Assembly: GCA_002429045.1 (NCBI GenBank)
Contig: DIYM01000085.1
Span: 13,467 to 77,466, forward strand
DNA from: Phycisphaerales bacterium UBA6054
GTDB lineage: Bacteria; Planctomycetota; Phycisphaerae; Phycisphaerales; UBA1924
Length of the DNA stretch: 64,000 bases
Direction of reading: 5' to 3'
In this document: in pieces, positions 41,948 to 50,548 of the stretch
How positions within the stretch are numbered: the first letter of the stretch is position 1
Layout of the letters: each line of letters begins with the position of its first letter
Notes under the pieces: generated by a model
Told to the model about the DNA's origin: nothing
The model's database searches: none
What the model saw: the letters and a program-made list of their open reading frames with translations, nothing else
Translations under genes and position numbers: made by a program

Positions 41948-42484
41948 ATGAGCGAAACGGCCAACACCCAACCACACCTCCGCCTGGAGCTGATCAGCGA
42001 CCCGACCTACCTCTGCGGGGCGCGCGAGCTGGTCGCGTCTGTCTCCCGCCGACTTGGGTTCGAGGACATGGACTGCTCGAAGATCGCCCTCGCCGTCGAC
42101 GAGGCGCTCTGCAACATCATCCGGCACGGCTACAACCGGGCGATGGACAAGCCCATCTGGATCTCGCTCTGGCCCATCCCGGGCGACGAGCACTCGGCCG
42201 GGGGCATCCGGATCGTGATCGAGGACGAGGCCAGCCAGGTCGATCCCTCCAAAATGAAAAGCCGCGAGCTCGACGACATCCGCCCGGGCGGCCTGGGCGT
42301 CCACATCATCCAAGAGGTGATGGACGAAGCCCGCTACGAACGCCGGGCCCCGAAGGGGATGCGCCTGACGATGGTCAAGCACGCGCCGCGTCCCGATTCG
42401 GCGCCGACGCTCAGCGACGGCTCCTGCTCGGCACAGATCCACACCGGCACCCCCGCCGCCCGACCGGGCGGACGCGTACGATGA
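41948..42484 (+). CDS. Anti-sigma-type serine kinase (HATPase_c, RsbW/SpoIIAB-like)
   Basis: 178 residues. GHKL ATPase fold: the N-box helix IALAVDEALCNIIRHGYN, then IRIVIEDEAS (G1-like) and RPGGLGVHIIQEVMDEARYE (G2 region). Such proteins phosphorylate STAS-domain antagonists and release or hold a sigma factor. The gene for a STAS protein follows 36 bases later, so a partner-switching pair is likely. A Pro/Gly-rich tail after about residue 145 is variable. The target sigma or other client is not adjacent. Confidence 0.87.
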   Translation: MSETANTQPHLRLELISDPTYLCGARELVASVSRRLGFEDMDCSKIALAVDEALCNIIRHGYNRAMDKPIWISLWPIPGDEHSAGGIRIVIEDEASQVDPSKMKSRELDDIRPGGLGVHIIQEVMDEARYERRAPKGMRLTMVKHAPRPDSAPTLSDGSCSAQIHTGTPAARPGGRVR

Positions 42485-42520
42485 ACCCCTGGGTCCATCC
42501 GTTCATGGGGAGCGAGCAGC

Positions 42521-42868
42521 ATGCCAGATTCTGACACCGTCGTCGAGGTCCACGCCCCCAGGCCGGGTGTCATGGTGGTCGCCCCCAAGCAGGACGTCGA
42601 CCTGTCACGCTCGCCCGAACTCCGCAACGCCCTCCGCAGCGCCCAGGACCGCAGCCCCGGGATGCTCGTGGTGGACCTCACGGACGTGGGATACATGGAC
42701 TCGTCCGGCCTGGCGACCCTCGTCGAGGCCATGCGCACCGCCAAGTCCACCGGAGCACCGCTCGTGCTCGCGGGCATGCACGCCAAGGTCCGGGCGATCT
42801 TCGAGATCGCACGCCTCGATCAGTTCTTCACGATCGTCGACACGGTGGACGACGCGCTCGCCGTCTGA
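42521..42868 (+). CDS. STAS-domain anti-sigma factor antagonist
   Basis: 115 residues spanning one STAS domain: MVVAPKQDVDLSRSPELRNA, then LVVDLTDVGYMDSSGLATLV with the DSSG phosphorylation site (second Ser) as in SpoIIAA/RsbV. Directly after the RsbW-like kinase gene, which should phosphorylate it, and 62 bases before an MlaE-type permease. STAS proteins also accompany Mla lipid transporters (MlaB), so a dual or alternative role is possible. Confidence 0.9.
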   Translation: MPDSDTVVEVHAPRPGVMVVAPKQDVDLSRSPELRNALRSAQDRSPGMLVVDLTDVGYMDSSGLATLVEAMRTAKSTGAPLVLAGMHAKVRAIFEIARLDQFFTIVDTVDDALAV

Positions 42869-42930
42869 ACGCCCACGCCCCGGACAGCCCCGCTGGACGC
42901 GGGCGCCGATCCCGACGACACTACCCACGG

Positions 42931-43794
42931 ATGGACACCCCCGATCCCAACCAGCCCCGGTCTTCGCGGGGGGGCGCGCTGCTCGCCCTGCTGCTGCTGC
43001 CGGTCGCGCTGATCGGGCGGCGGAGCATCGGGATCGTCGAGCACCTCGGGGGGGTGACCTGGCTGCTGATCGACACCGCACGCTGGTTCTGCCGCGCCGC
43101 GTTCGGCAAGAAGTACCGGCTCGGCAAGTCCGCGATCGTCAGCCAGGTGATCCGGATCGGCGTGCAGTCGATCTTCATCGTCTCCATCGTGTCGGGCTCG
43201 GTGGGGCTGATCCTCGCGCTGCAGCTCGCGCCGCCGCTGGATGAGTTCGGGCAACGCGACAAAATCGCCAACATCATCTCGGTCGCGGTGCTGCGCGAGC
43301 TGGGCCCGCTGATCGGCGCGATCGTGCTGACCGGGTTCGCCGGCGCGTCGATCGCCGCCGAGATCGGCACCATGGTCGTGTCCGAGGAGGTCGAAGCCCT
43401 CGAGGCCCACGCCCTCAACCCGGTGCGCTTCCTCGTGGTGCCCCGCGTGCTCGCGTCCCTCATCTCGATGACCTGCCTGGGCGTGATCTCGAGCTTCGTC
43501 GCGATCGTCGCGGCGCTGGCCGTCTCCGTCACGGTCCTCCAGGTGCCCTACGAGACCTACATGAACAACATGCTCCAGCAGGCCAAGCAGGTGGACTTCT
43601 GGACCGGTGTCTTCAAGGGCGGCGTGTTCGGCACGCTCATCGGCATCATCGCCTGCGCCAACGGGCTGAAGGTCTCGGGCGGCGCCGCCGGCGTGGGGCG
43701 GGCGACCACCTACACCGTGGTCGAATGCGTCGTCGCGATCGTGCTCGCCGACCTTCTCTTCACAACGATCTTCTTCGCGCTCGAGCTGTTCTAA
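42931..43794 (+). CDS. MlaE-family ABC transporter permease
   Basis: 287 residues with five to six membrane helices and the family signature around VLRELGPLIGAIVLTGFAGA and AAEIGTMVVSEEVEALE. MlaE forms the inner-membrane channel of the Mla phospholipid-transport complex with an ATPase (MlaF), an MCE protein (MlaD) and a STAS protein (MlaB). Here a STAS gene lies just upstream but no MlaF or MlaD gene follows; the next gene is on the other strand. The partners must be elsewhere if this is a canonical system. Confidence 0.92.
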   Translation: MDTPDPNQPRSSRGGALLALLLLPVALIGRRSIGIVEHLGGVTWLLIDTARWFCRAAFGKKYRLGKSAIVSQVIRIGVQSIFIVSIVSGSVGLILALQLAPPLDEFGQRDKIANIISVAVLRELGPLIGAIVLTGFAGASIAAEIGTMVVSEEVEALEAHALNPVRFLVVPRVLASLISMTCLGVISSFVAIVAALAVSVTVLQVPYETYMNNMLQQAKQVDFWTGVFKGGVFGTLIGIIACANGLKVSGGAAGVGRATTYTVVECVVAIVLADLLFTTIFFALELF

Positions 43795-43885
43795 GAGACC
43801 CGCAAGCGGGCGGCCCCCACCGGAGGCCGCGGGCGTGGCCCGCCATGTCTCGGGCCCGAGCGGCCGATCCCCGATCCCCGCCGTC

Positions 43886-44863
43886 TCAAAGCCTGTACCC
43901 GACCGGGTGCTCGGACAGAGCGTACAACTCACGCAGCACGGTCAGCGTGAGCAGCCCCGCCGCCGCGAGCCCGCCCATGATCGCCGCCGAGCGCCACGCG
44001 CCGACGCCCGCGAGCCAGCCGAACCCGTACACCGCCGGCCAGAACGCGCCGTACCGAGAGACCTTCTCGCCCAGCTTCGGGCCCGGACCCAGCGCGCGGG
44101 CCCTGCGGACAACCTGCAGCGCCAGCACGCCCGCCGCCACGGTCGGCCAGATCAACGCCGTCCAAGGCACCCAAGCGGGCCACACCGACCCGCCAACCCG
44201 CTCCCACGCCAGGACACCCAGCACGCCCGAGCACGCAAGCCAGCCGACCAAAGAAAACACGCCCGCCCGCTTCGAGATCGCCGGGCTGCGGCGTCCCAGC
44301 GTGTGCGCCAGACCGGCGACCACCAACGCGTGCGACATGACCCACCACGACGGGACCAGGAACGTGACCGAGAGGTTCGGCACGATCGCGTGCCCCGCGT
44401 AGATCACGCTGAGCAGCAGCATCCCGATCGCCGGGATGAACTTGCCGAGCACGTTGAACACCAGGATCGCGGCCGACAGGAACAGCGTCGCCAGCACCGC
44501 CCCGGTCCCGAACACCGTTGCTCCAAGCACCGACAGCAGCAGCGACACCGCCACGATCGACACCCCGGCCTCGGGCGGCAACGCGCCCCCCGCGATCGGA
44601 CGCGTCGGGCGCAGCACCCGGTCGCGGTGCGCGTCGAGCAGGTCGTTCAGCCCCGCCCCGAACGCGTACAGCCCGCCCCCCGCCAGCACGCCCCCGCCCA
44701 GCAAGAGCCACAGCGGGGTCGCTGCGATCGTCTCGGGCACCGCCTCTTCCGGCATCGCCCGCGTCCACAGGATCGTCAGCCACACACCGGCCACCGCGCC
44801 GAACGCGGTCGAAACCCGCGCCAAACGGATCACCGGGGCGATCTGGAGGATGAGATCACGCAC
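43886..44863 (-). CDS. UbiA-family prenyltransferase
   Basis: About 325 residues from a GTG at 44863; an in-frame ATG at 44926 would overlap the divergent ribH start. The aspartate motif GAGLNDLLDAHRDRVLRP (NDxxDxxxD type) and about nine helices define the UbiA superfamily, intramembrane enzymes that transfer a prenyl chain to an aromatic or other acceptor. The second Asp-rich motif is not obvious, so substrate class (quinone, haem or lipid) is open. It stands alone on this strand, convergent with mlaE. Confidence 0.85.
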   Translation of the reverse strand: MRDLILQIAPVIRLARVSTAFGAVAGVWLTILWTRAMPEEAVPETIAATPLWLLLGGGVLAGGGLYAFGAGLNDLLDAHRDRVLRPTRPIAGGALPPEAGVSIVAVSLLLSVLGATVFGTGAVLATLFLSAAILVFNVLGKFIPAIGMLLLSVIYAGHAIVPNLSVTFLVPSWWVMSHALVVAGLAHTLGRRSPAISKRAGVFSLVGWLACSGVLGVLAWERVGGSVWPAWVPWTALIWPTVAAGVLALQVVRRARALGPGPKLGEKVSRYGAFWPAVYGFGWLAGVGAWRSAAIMGGLAAAGLLTLTVLRELYALSEHPVGYRL

Positions 44864-44907
44864 GTGGGCATCGTATCGCCGCCGGGCCCGACCTACGATC
44901 CCCGTCC

Positions 44908-45465
44908 ATGACCGCCCAAGCCCCATCCCGCCCCACGCACCCCGTCGCGATCGTCGTCTCGCGGTACAACGAGACGATCACCGGGGCCATGCTCCGCGGC
45001 GCCATCGAGGCCTACGCCGCCCGAGGCGGCGACCCCACGAGCCTCTCCATCGTCGAAGCACCCGGGGCCTACGAGTTGATCGCGCTCGCCAACGCGGCCG
45101 CCGAACGGCACAAGGCGGTCGTCTGCCTCGGCTGTGTGATCAAGGGAGAGACGCCCCACGACGAGCACATCGCGCGGTCCGTCGCGATCGGGCTCGCCGA
45201 CATCACCACGTCCACCGGTGTCCCCGTCGCGTTCGGCGTGCTGACCACGCTCAACACCGACCAGGCCCAGGCCCGCGCAGACGACGGCAAGGGCAACCCG
45301 TCTTCGAAGGGGAACAAGGGTGCCGAAGCCATGCACGCCGCCCTCGACGCAGCCGACGCGGTCGGGGCGCTCCGCCACGGGCCCATGCCCGTCCGCCACA
45401 CCATCGAACTAACCCTGCCCGACAAGGCCGCCGGCGACGACGCGCTCCGCGGTGCGAGCACCTGA
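44908..45465 (+). CDS. ribH: 6,7-dimethyl-8-ribityllumazine synthase
   Basis: 185 residues. Family blocks are all visible: VAIVVSRYNETIT at the substrate pocket, VEAPGAYELI, CLGCVIKGETPHDEHIA with the catalytic His, and FGVLTTLNTDQAQ. The penultimate step of riboflavin synthesis. About 30 residues longer than typical because of N- and C-terminal extensions. One base separates its stop from the nusB start, and ftsY follows, an operon order common in many bacteria for ribH-nusB. Confidence 0.97.
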   Translation: MTAQAPSRPTHPVAIVVSRYNETITGAMLRGAIEAYAARGGDPTSLSIVEAPGAYELIALANAAAERHKAVVCLGCVIKGETPHDEHIARSVAIGLADITTSTGVPVAFGVLTTLNTDQAQARADDGKGNPSSKGNKGAEAMHAALDAADAVGALRHGPMPVRHTIELTLPDKAAGDDALRGAST

Positions 45466-45466
45466 C

Positions 45467-45937
45467 ATGGCCACACCCCGCGACATCCGACGCCTCGCCC
45501 TGCTCGCGCTCTACCAGTTCGATGCCTTCAAAGGCGAAGAGGCCGATGCCATCCGCGGCTCGCTCGATCATCTTGAGACGCTCGAAGAAGAAGGCCTGAC
45601 CTTCGCCGACCCGAACCGCGCGTTCACAGACGCCGACAAGGACAAAGCCGTCGAGATCGCCCGCGCCGCGTGGGGCAACCGCGCCGCCGCAGACGCGGTC
45701 TTCGCCGAACTCGCCCCGGAGTGGCCCGCCCACCGCATGCCCGCGGTCGATCGCGCCGTGCTGCGCCTCTGCCACCACGAGATGCACGCGGGCTCGCCCC
45801 CCAAAGCCGTCGTCAACGAGGGCGTGGAACTCGCCAAGCAGTTCTCGACCAAGGAATCGCCCGGCTTCGTCAACGCCCTGCTTGACAAGGTGCTCAAGCG
45901 GGTCCTCGCCGAGCAGCCCCGGGCATCGACCGACTGA
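45467..45937 (+). CDS. nusB: Transcription antitermination factor NusB
   Basis: 156 residues. The helical NusB fold begins RDIRRLALLALYQFDAF and carries the conserved MPAVDRAVLRLCHHEM and VNEGVELAKQFSTKESPGFV blocks. It acts with NusE/S10 at boxA in ribosomal RNA antitermination. Directly after ribH and 12 bases before ftsY, so translated from one message. Confidence 0.96.
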   Translation: MATPRDIRRLALLALYQFDAFKGEEADAIRGSLDHLETLEEEGLTFADPNRAFTDADKDKAVEIARAAWGNRAAADAVFAELAPEWPAHRMPAVDRAVLRLCHHEMHAGSPPKAVVNEGVELAKQFSTKESPGFVNALLDKVLKRVLAEQPRASTD

Positions 45938-45949
45938 TTGGACCGAGCG

Positions 45950-46873
45950 ATGGCCCTCTTCAAATCCATCACAAGCCGTCTCCGCAAAGGGCTCTCCAAG
46001 ACCCGCGACGCGCTCGCGTCATCGCTCCGGTCGGTCCTCAGCGGACGCACGCTCGACGACGCGCTGATCAAAGAGGTCGAGAAACGCCTGATCCAGTCCG
46101 ACGTCGGGGTTGCCGCCACGCGTGACCTGATCGAATCCATCCAGACCGACTACAAGGCGGGCAAGCTCACCAGGGGCGAGGACGTCATCGAACACCTCAA
46201 GAGCCGGCTCAAGAGCATGTGGCCCGAAGCCGACCGCACCCTCAACACCGCCGAGACCGCGCCGACCGTGATCCTCATGACGGGCATCAACGGCGTCGGC
46301 AAAACCACCTCCATCGCCAAGCTCTGCGCCCAACTCCGACGCGACAACAAAGCCGTCCTCCTCGGCGCGTGCGACACGTTCCGCGCCGGCGCGGTACGCC
46401 AACTCGAGATCTGGGCCGAGCGCCTGGGCGTCGAGGTCGTCAAGGGGCAGCAGGGGGGGGATCCGGCGTCGGTCGCGTTCGACGCCGCGGCCGCCGCCAA
46501 GGCCCGCGCCGTCGACGTCCTCATCCTCGACACCGCCGGACGCCTCCACACCCAGGCCGGGCTGATGGACCAGCTCACCAAGATCCGGCGCGTGGTCGAC
46601 AAGCAGGTCCCGGGCGCCCCGCACGAGGTGCTGCTCGTCCTCGACGCGACCAGCGGCCAGAACGCCCTCCGCCAGGCCGAAGAGTTCGGCAAAGCCGCCG
46701 GCGTGACCGGCATCTTCCTCAGCAAACTCGACGGCACCGCCAAGGGCGGCATCGTCGTCGCCGTCCGTCACACCACCGACATCCCCGTCAAGTTCATCGG
46801 GCTGGGTGAGACCCCCGACGACGTCGAACCCTTCGACCCCGAAGGGTTCATCGACGCCATGTTCGCGGAGTGA
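45950..46873 (+). CDS. ftsY: Signal recognition particle receptor FtsY
   Basis: 307 residues. N-terminal helical N domain (FKSITSRLRKGLSKTRDAL), then the SRP GTPase G domain: P-loop GINGVGKTTSIAKL, DTFRAGAVRQL, DTAGRLHTQ and SKLDGTAKGG. The acidic membrane-targeting A domain of E. coli FtsY is absent, as in many bacteria. It receives ribosome-nascent chains from SRP at the membrane. Last clear member of the ribH-nusB-ftsY run; a small membrane protein follows 9 bases later. Confidence 0.97.
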   Translation: MALFKSITSRLRKGLSKTRDALASSLRSVLSGRTLDDALIKEVEKRLIQSDVGVAATRDLIESIQTDYKAGKLTRGEDVIEHLKSRLKSMWPEADRTLNTAETAPTVILMTGINGVGKTTSIAKLCAQLRRDNKAVLLGACDTFRAGAVRQLEIWAERLGVEVVKGQQGGDPASVAFDAAAAAKARAVDVLILDTAGRLHTQAGLMDQLTKIRRVVDKQVPGAPHEVLLVLDATSGQNALRQAEEFGKAAGVTGIFLSKLDGTAKGGIVVAVRHTTDIPVKFIGLGETPDDVEPFDPEGFIDAMFAE

Positions 46874-46882
46874 GTGAGATCG

Positions 46883-47299
46883 ATGTCAATCAAGTCCTAT
46901 CTTGAGAAAGACATCGGACTGCCTACCAAAGATCGCCGTGATGTCGTTCGGGCCGCCTACCGCGCAAAGAACAGGTCGGCCAAAGCGTTCAGCCGTGAGT
47001 CGTTGCTCTTCGTGGGTGCGATCCTGCTCGCGGTTGTAGCCTTTGCTGTAGTGAGTGTGCTCTTGAGCGTGGCGGGCATCGGATTGCCCCGGATTCTCAC
47101 GCATGCAGTTGCTGGTGGGTCGGCGGCCGCTATCACGTCGGTGGTTGTCGCGTACCAAGTCAAGCCATACGTATACGCCGAACTCCGCGCCCGCGGCTAC
47201 AACGTCTGCCCCGAGTGCGGCTACCTCCGCACCGGTCTCAACGACACCGCCCCCTGCCCCGAGTGCGGAAGGGTCATCGAACCCGAACGACAGAACTGA
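46883..47299 (+). CDS. Small membrane protein with C-terminal zinc ribbon
   Basis: 138 residues. Two hydrophobic helices at about 42-65 and 70-93, then a cytoplasmic tail with two Cys pairs (CPECGYLRTGL and CPECG), a rubredoxin-like zinc-knuckle. Similar small zinc-ribbon membrane proteins are frequent in planctomycetes. It is close behind ftsY on the same strand and convergent with the LacI gene, 7 bases apart. Base composition here is slightly less G+C rich than in ftsY. Function unknown. Confidence 0.75.
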   Translation: MSIKSYLEKDIGLPTKDRRDVVRAAYRAKNRSAKAFSRESLLFVGAILLAVVAFAVVSVLLSVAGIGLPRILTHAVAGGSAAAITSVVVAYQVKPYVYAELRARGYNVCPECGYLRTGLNDTAPCPECGRVIEPERQN

Positions 47300-47306
47300 T
47301 CGAGAC

Positions 47307-48359
47307 TCAGCCCCTCGGCTCGCCCGCCGACTCGCGCACGACGAGTGATTCGTCCAGCACCACGTCGCGGTGCTCGATCGGCCCGTCGCTCGACAGGCGT
47401 TCGAGCAGCATCTCGCCGGCCAGCCGCCCCGCCTCGGCCGCCGGCAACGCCACCGTCGTCAAAGGGGGGCTGGCCATCTTGCTCGGGAGCTCGTCGTTGA
47501 ACGACACCACGCTCACATCCGCCGGCACGCCCTTGCCCATCTTGTTCAGGGCCTGGATGAGGTACGACGCGACGACGTCGTCGAACGCGATCACCGCCGT
47601 GGCGCCCGCTCCGATCACACACTCGCGGCAGAACGATTCCATATCCAGCCCGAACTGGTCCACCCCGCACGGAGCCCCGAGACCCATGCCCGACAAACCC
47701 TCGACCAACGCGCTCTGCCGCTGCACCACCGCCGCGTGCCGGATACCCCGCGGCGACGGGCGCAGCTGGTCGAGGAAGCAGTACGCGAACTTCTTGTGCC
47801 CGAGACCCGCGAGGTGCTCGAGCGCCAGGCGCGTGCCCTGCCCCTCATCGAACGTCACCGCGTCCCCGCCGGCCCCGGCGTGCCCGTTGATCGACACGTA
47901 GGGCAACGCCTGCTGCTCGAGTTCGACCACGTCCGCCGGATCGCGGACCTGCAACGCGATCGCGCCGTCCACGCGCCAGCTCGGCAACTCGTGCCCGGAG
48001 TAGTCGGAGTCGAGGAACGTGGTGCACACATGCTTGCCCCCGCCCCTGAGCACCCGCACGGCTTCGGACAGCGCCGACCGGTTCACGCCGTCCGACGCCC
48101 ACCCGACCACCGCGACCAGATTGGTCTTCTTCGCGCTGATCGATCGGACCATCGGATTGGGGCGATAGTTGAGCTTCTTGGCGGCATCCAGCACCCGCGC
48201 CCGCACCTCGGGGCGGACACGGAAGTTCTCGGTGTACCCGTTGATAACACGCGACGCCGTCGACTCGGCCACGCCCGCCATCTCGGCGACCCGGGCCAGC
48301 GTGACACGCTCGGGGGGCTTGCGGGCCGGGTCCGACGCCGCGGGATTCGATTCAATCAT
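47307..48359 (-). CDS. LacI-family transcriptional regulator
   Basis: 350 residues. N-terminal helix-turn-helix VTLARVAEMAGVAESTASRV with hinge NYRPNPMVRS, then a periplasmic-binding-protein-like effector domain (TFDEGQGTRLALEHLAGLGH, and AVIAFDDVVASYLIQALNKMG). Most such proteins bind a sugar or similar ligand. No sugar gene is adjacent, so it acts elsewhere or on itself. A perfect inverted repeat lies at 48463-48481, about 100 bases upstream of its start. Confidence 0.93.
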   Translation of the reverse strand: MIESNPAASDPARKPPERVTLARVAEMAGVAESTASRVINGYTENFRVRPEVRARVLDAAKKLNYRPNPMVRSISAKKTNLVAVVGWASDGVNRSALSEAVRVLRGGGKHVCTTFLDSDYSGHELPSWRVDGAIALQVRDPADVVELEQQALPYVSINGHAGAGGDAVTFDEGQGTRLALEHLAGLGHKKFAYCFLDQLRPSPRGIRHAAVVQRQSALVEGLSGMGLGAPCGVDQFGLDMESFCRECVIGAGATAVIAFDDVVASYLIQALNKMGKGVPADVSVVSFNDELPSKMASPPLTTVALPAAEAGRLAGEMLLERLSSDGPIEHRDVVLDESLVVRESAGEPRG

Positions 48360-48462
48360 GCTCAAACTGCCTGTCTGGCGGCTGATCAGGCCGCGTGCGG
48401 GCTCCGCGGAACCCTGTGCGCTGCTCCCGGACGGACAGCCCGCCGGGGCATCCGACAGTATC

Positions 48463-48481
48463 CCAGGAAAGACTTTCCTGG
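48463..48481. promoter_or_regulatory. Perfect inverted repeat upstream of the LacI gene
   Basis: CCAGGAAA and TTTCCTGG are separated by GAC, giving 8-bp arms. The position upstream of a LacI-family gene makes an autoregulatory operator possible, although the odd-length centre differs from typical LacI-family sites. Confidence 0.4.
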
Positions 48482-48512
48482 CGAGATCCGCGTGTGCAAG
48501 CGCCCCAAAAGA

Positions 48513-48547
48513 CGCTAGAGAAATCCACGAAAGTTATTTCTAGCGCC
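48513..48547 (-). terminator. Terminator of the MscS-family gene
   Basis: CGCTAGAGAAAT and ATTTCTAGCG form a stem with a small bulge. On the minus strand the hairpin is followed by TCTTTT. It lies about 60 bases beyond the MscS stop at 48610. Confidence 0.55.
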
Positions 48548-48609
48548 TCTGGACGCGATCCAGGCCCGTGGCTTGACGCGTCGATCTTTCGCTCTTTCGT
48601 GACCGCCCG

Positions 48610-50451
48610 CTACCCGTCGCCCCGGGGCTCGAACTCGCCCTCGAACTCCTCGCGGTACCGCACCGGACCGGGCTTCCGCTCCTTCCAATGCTGACCCCGC
48701 GTGATGTCCCGGGCGGCCGAGACCCCCTGACGCAGCGCGCGCCACTCGGCGTCGCGATCCGGCGCCGTGCCCGGGTCTTCGCCCGGGCCGCCCCCCGCAC
48801 GCTCCAGGTACAGCGTCTGCGTCGGGAACGCGAACTCCACGCCCAGACGCTCGGCCAGCCGCATGACGTCGAGGATGAACCGGTGACGCTCGCGCAACTC
48901 GATCGCCCAATCCGGGCACTCGAAGAACATGTACACCAGCACATCCACCGAGTGCGCCCCGAGCCCGTTCACCCACACGTGGTAGTAGTCTTTCCGCGTG
49001 TACGGGTGCTGCACGATCAGCTCACGCACGCCAGCGCAGTACGCGTCGAGCTTGTCGGGCGGGGTGCCGTAGGTCAGGCTCAGCGTCGTCTTGTAGCGCC
49101 GGTACCGACGCCGCCCGTAGTTGTCGACCTGCGCACGCACAAGCGACGCGTTCGGCATGGTGACCAGCGAGTTGTAGAACGTACGGATCCGGGTCGACCG
49201 GAAGCCGAGATCCTCGACCGTGCCCTCGACATCGTTGACCACGATCCAGTCGCCGATCTCGAACGGGCGGTCGAGGATCACCGACACCGACCCGAAAAAG
49301 TTCTCGATCGTGTCCTTGGCCGCGAACGCGACCGCCAGCCCCCCGATGCCCAGCCCTGTCAGCAGCGGCATGATCTCGATCGAGAAGGCGTTGGCGACAT
49401 AGATCAGGCCCATCGCCGCGAGGAACACCTTGGCCGTCCGCTGCAGCAGCGGCACGAGCAGGTCGTCGAACTTCGTGTCGGACTTCGTCGCGTGGCGCGA
49501 CGCGAACGCCGCCAGCAGATCCGTCAGGTTGAACGCCGCCCAGATCGCGCTGAACGCCAGGATCACGCGGACCGCGACCGTCAGGATCCCGGTCGCCGAC
49601 GGGGCGACCATCCCGCGGTCGAGCACCGCGTACCACAGCACGGCGGCGGCGAGGAGGCCGAACGGACGCACCGCGCGCTTGAGCACCGGCGCGTCCACCT
49701 CCTGCTCGCGCTTCCGCTCGTACCGGTGCCACAACACCGTCAGCACGAAGCGGACCAGCAGATCCAACGCCATGCCGAGCACCACCACAACGAGCAGGAA
49801 CAGCCACTCCCAATACTCCAGCGTCAGCAGCGTGCGCCCCGGCCCCTTCAACTGCCCGGGCACCATGTCCCGCAGGCTGGCGCCCAGCGTCAGCGAGACA
49901 TCCATCCCGCCCCTGTTCGGGGCGAACTGCTCGAGTTCGCGCGCAAAGCCCTGCGCGCCCTCGATCGTGGACGCCGTGAACCGCCACCCGTCGCCATCGT
50001 CGCTGAGCACCACCGACCGGTCCGACGTCCGGGCGGCGATGTCCGCATGCCACGGCATCCGCTCGGAACGCGGGAAGTAGGTGAACCGGGACTCCTGCGC
50101 ATCCGACACCGAGAACTGCCGACGCTGGACCGGGCCGACGCGGTTGAGCACGAACAGCAGATCGGCCGCGTACGCACGCTTGGCCGCGTCAGGCTCGCCC
50201 GCGGGAAACCGCATCGACCGGTACGCGTCACCAAGGGCCTCGGTCTGCCCCCGGCGCACCCGCTCCATGGATTCGAGGAACGAGAACATGGCCGCGGAAG
50301 GCGAATCGAACCCCGAGCCAGCCCCGGGCTGCCCCCCCTCGGATGCGGGCGAGCCCTCCGCAGTCTCGCCCTGCCCGGCCGCGACACCGGCGAACAGTGC
50401 GAGCAGAATCGCCGCCGCGAGGGCGCACCAACGGATCCGTAGGCTTCTCAT
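48610..50451 (-). CDS. MscS-family mechanosensitive channel
   Basis: 613 residues from the ATG at 50451, followed by a signal peptide (CALAAAILLALFAGVAAGQ). A periplasmic domain of about 200 residues precedes four to five helices; the pore-lining helix and beta domain are recognisable in LGIGGLAVAFAAKDTIENFF, VILDRPFEIGDWIVV and RIRTFYNSLVTMPNASL. The C-terminal tail is charged. It opens under membrane tension to release solutes. Longer than E. coli MscS because of the exported N-terminal domain. Alone on its transcript, divergent from the MarR operon. Confidence 0.93.
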   Translation of the reverse strand: MRSLRIRWCALAAAILLALFAGVAAGQGETAEGSPASEGGQPGAGSGFDSPSAAMFSFLESMERVRRGQTEALGDAYRSMRFPAGEPDAAKRAYAADLLFVLNRVGPVQRRQFSVSDAQESRFTYFPRSERMPWHADIAARTSDRSVVLSDDGDGWRFTASTIEGAQGFARELEQFAPNRGGMDVSLTLGASLRDMVPGQLKGPGRTLLTLEYWEWLFLLVVVVLGMALDLLVRFVLTVLWHRYERKREQEVDAPVLKRAVRPFGLLAAAVLWYAVLDRGMVAPSATGILTVAVRVILAFSAIWAAFNLTDLLAAFASRHATKSDTKFDDLLVPLLQRTAKVFLAAMGLIYVANAFSIEIMPLLTGLGIGGLAVAFAAKDTIENFFGSVSVILDRPFEIGDWIVVNDVEGTVEDLGFRSTRIRTFYNSLVTMPNASLVRAQVDNYGRRRYRRYKTTLSLTYGTPPDKLDAYCAGVRELIVQHPYTRKDYYHVWVNGLGAHSVDVLVYMFFECPDWAIELRERHRFILDVMRLAERLGVEFAFPTQTLYLERAGGGPGEDPGTAPDRDAEWRALRQGVSAARDITRGQHWKERKPGPVRYREEFEGEFEPRGDG

Positions 50452-50507
50452 GCGGCATCGTAACCCCGGCGCCGGCCGAATCGCCCCCCTCCACGCCCGG
50501 GGCACTC

Positions 50508-50536
50508 TTGACATATCGCAACATGTTGAGAAAGAT
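50508..50536 (+). promoter_or_regulatory. Promoter with MarR-type operator for the efflux operon
   Basis: TTGACA at 50508-50513 is a perfect -35 box; 17 bases later AAAGAT (50531-50536) is a weak -10. The palindrome CAACATGTTG (50519-50528) lies exactly between them, where a bound repressor would block polymerase. The MarR gene starts 12 bases after the -10. Confidence 0.65.
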
Positions 50537-50548
50537 CCGCACGCCGAC

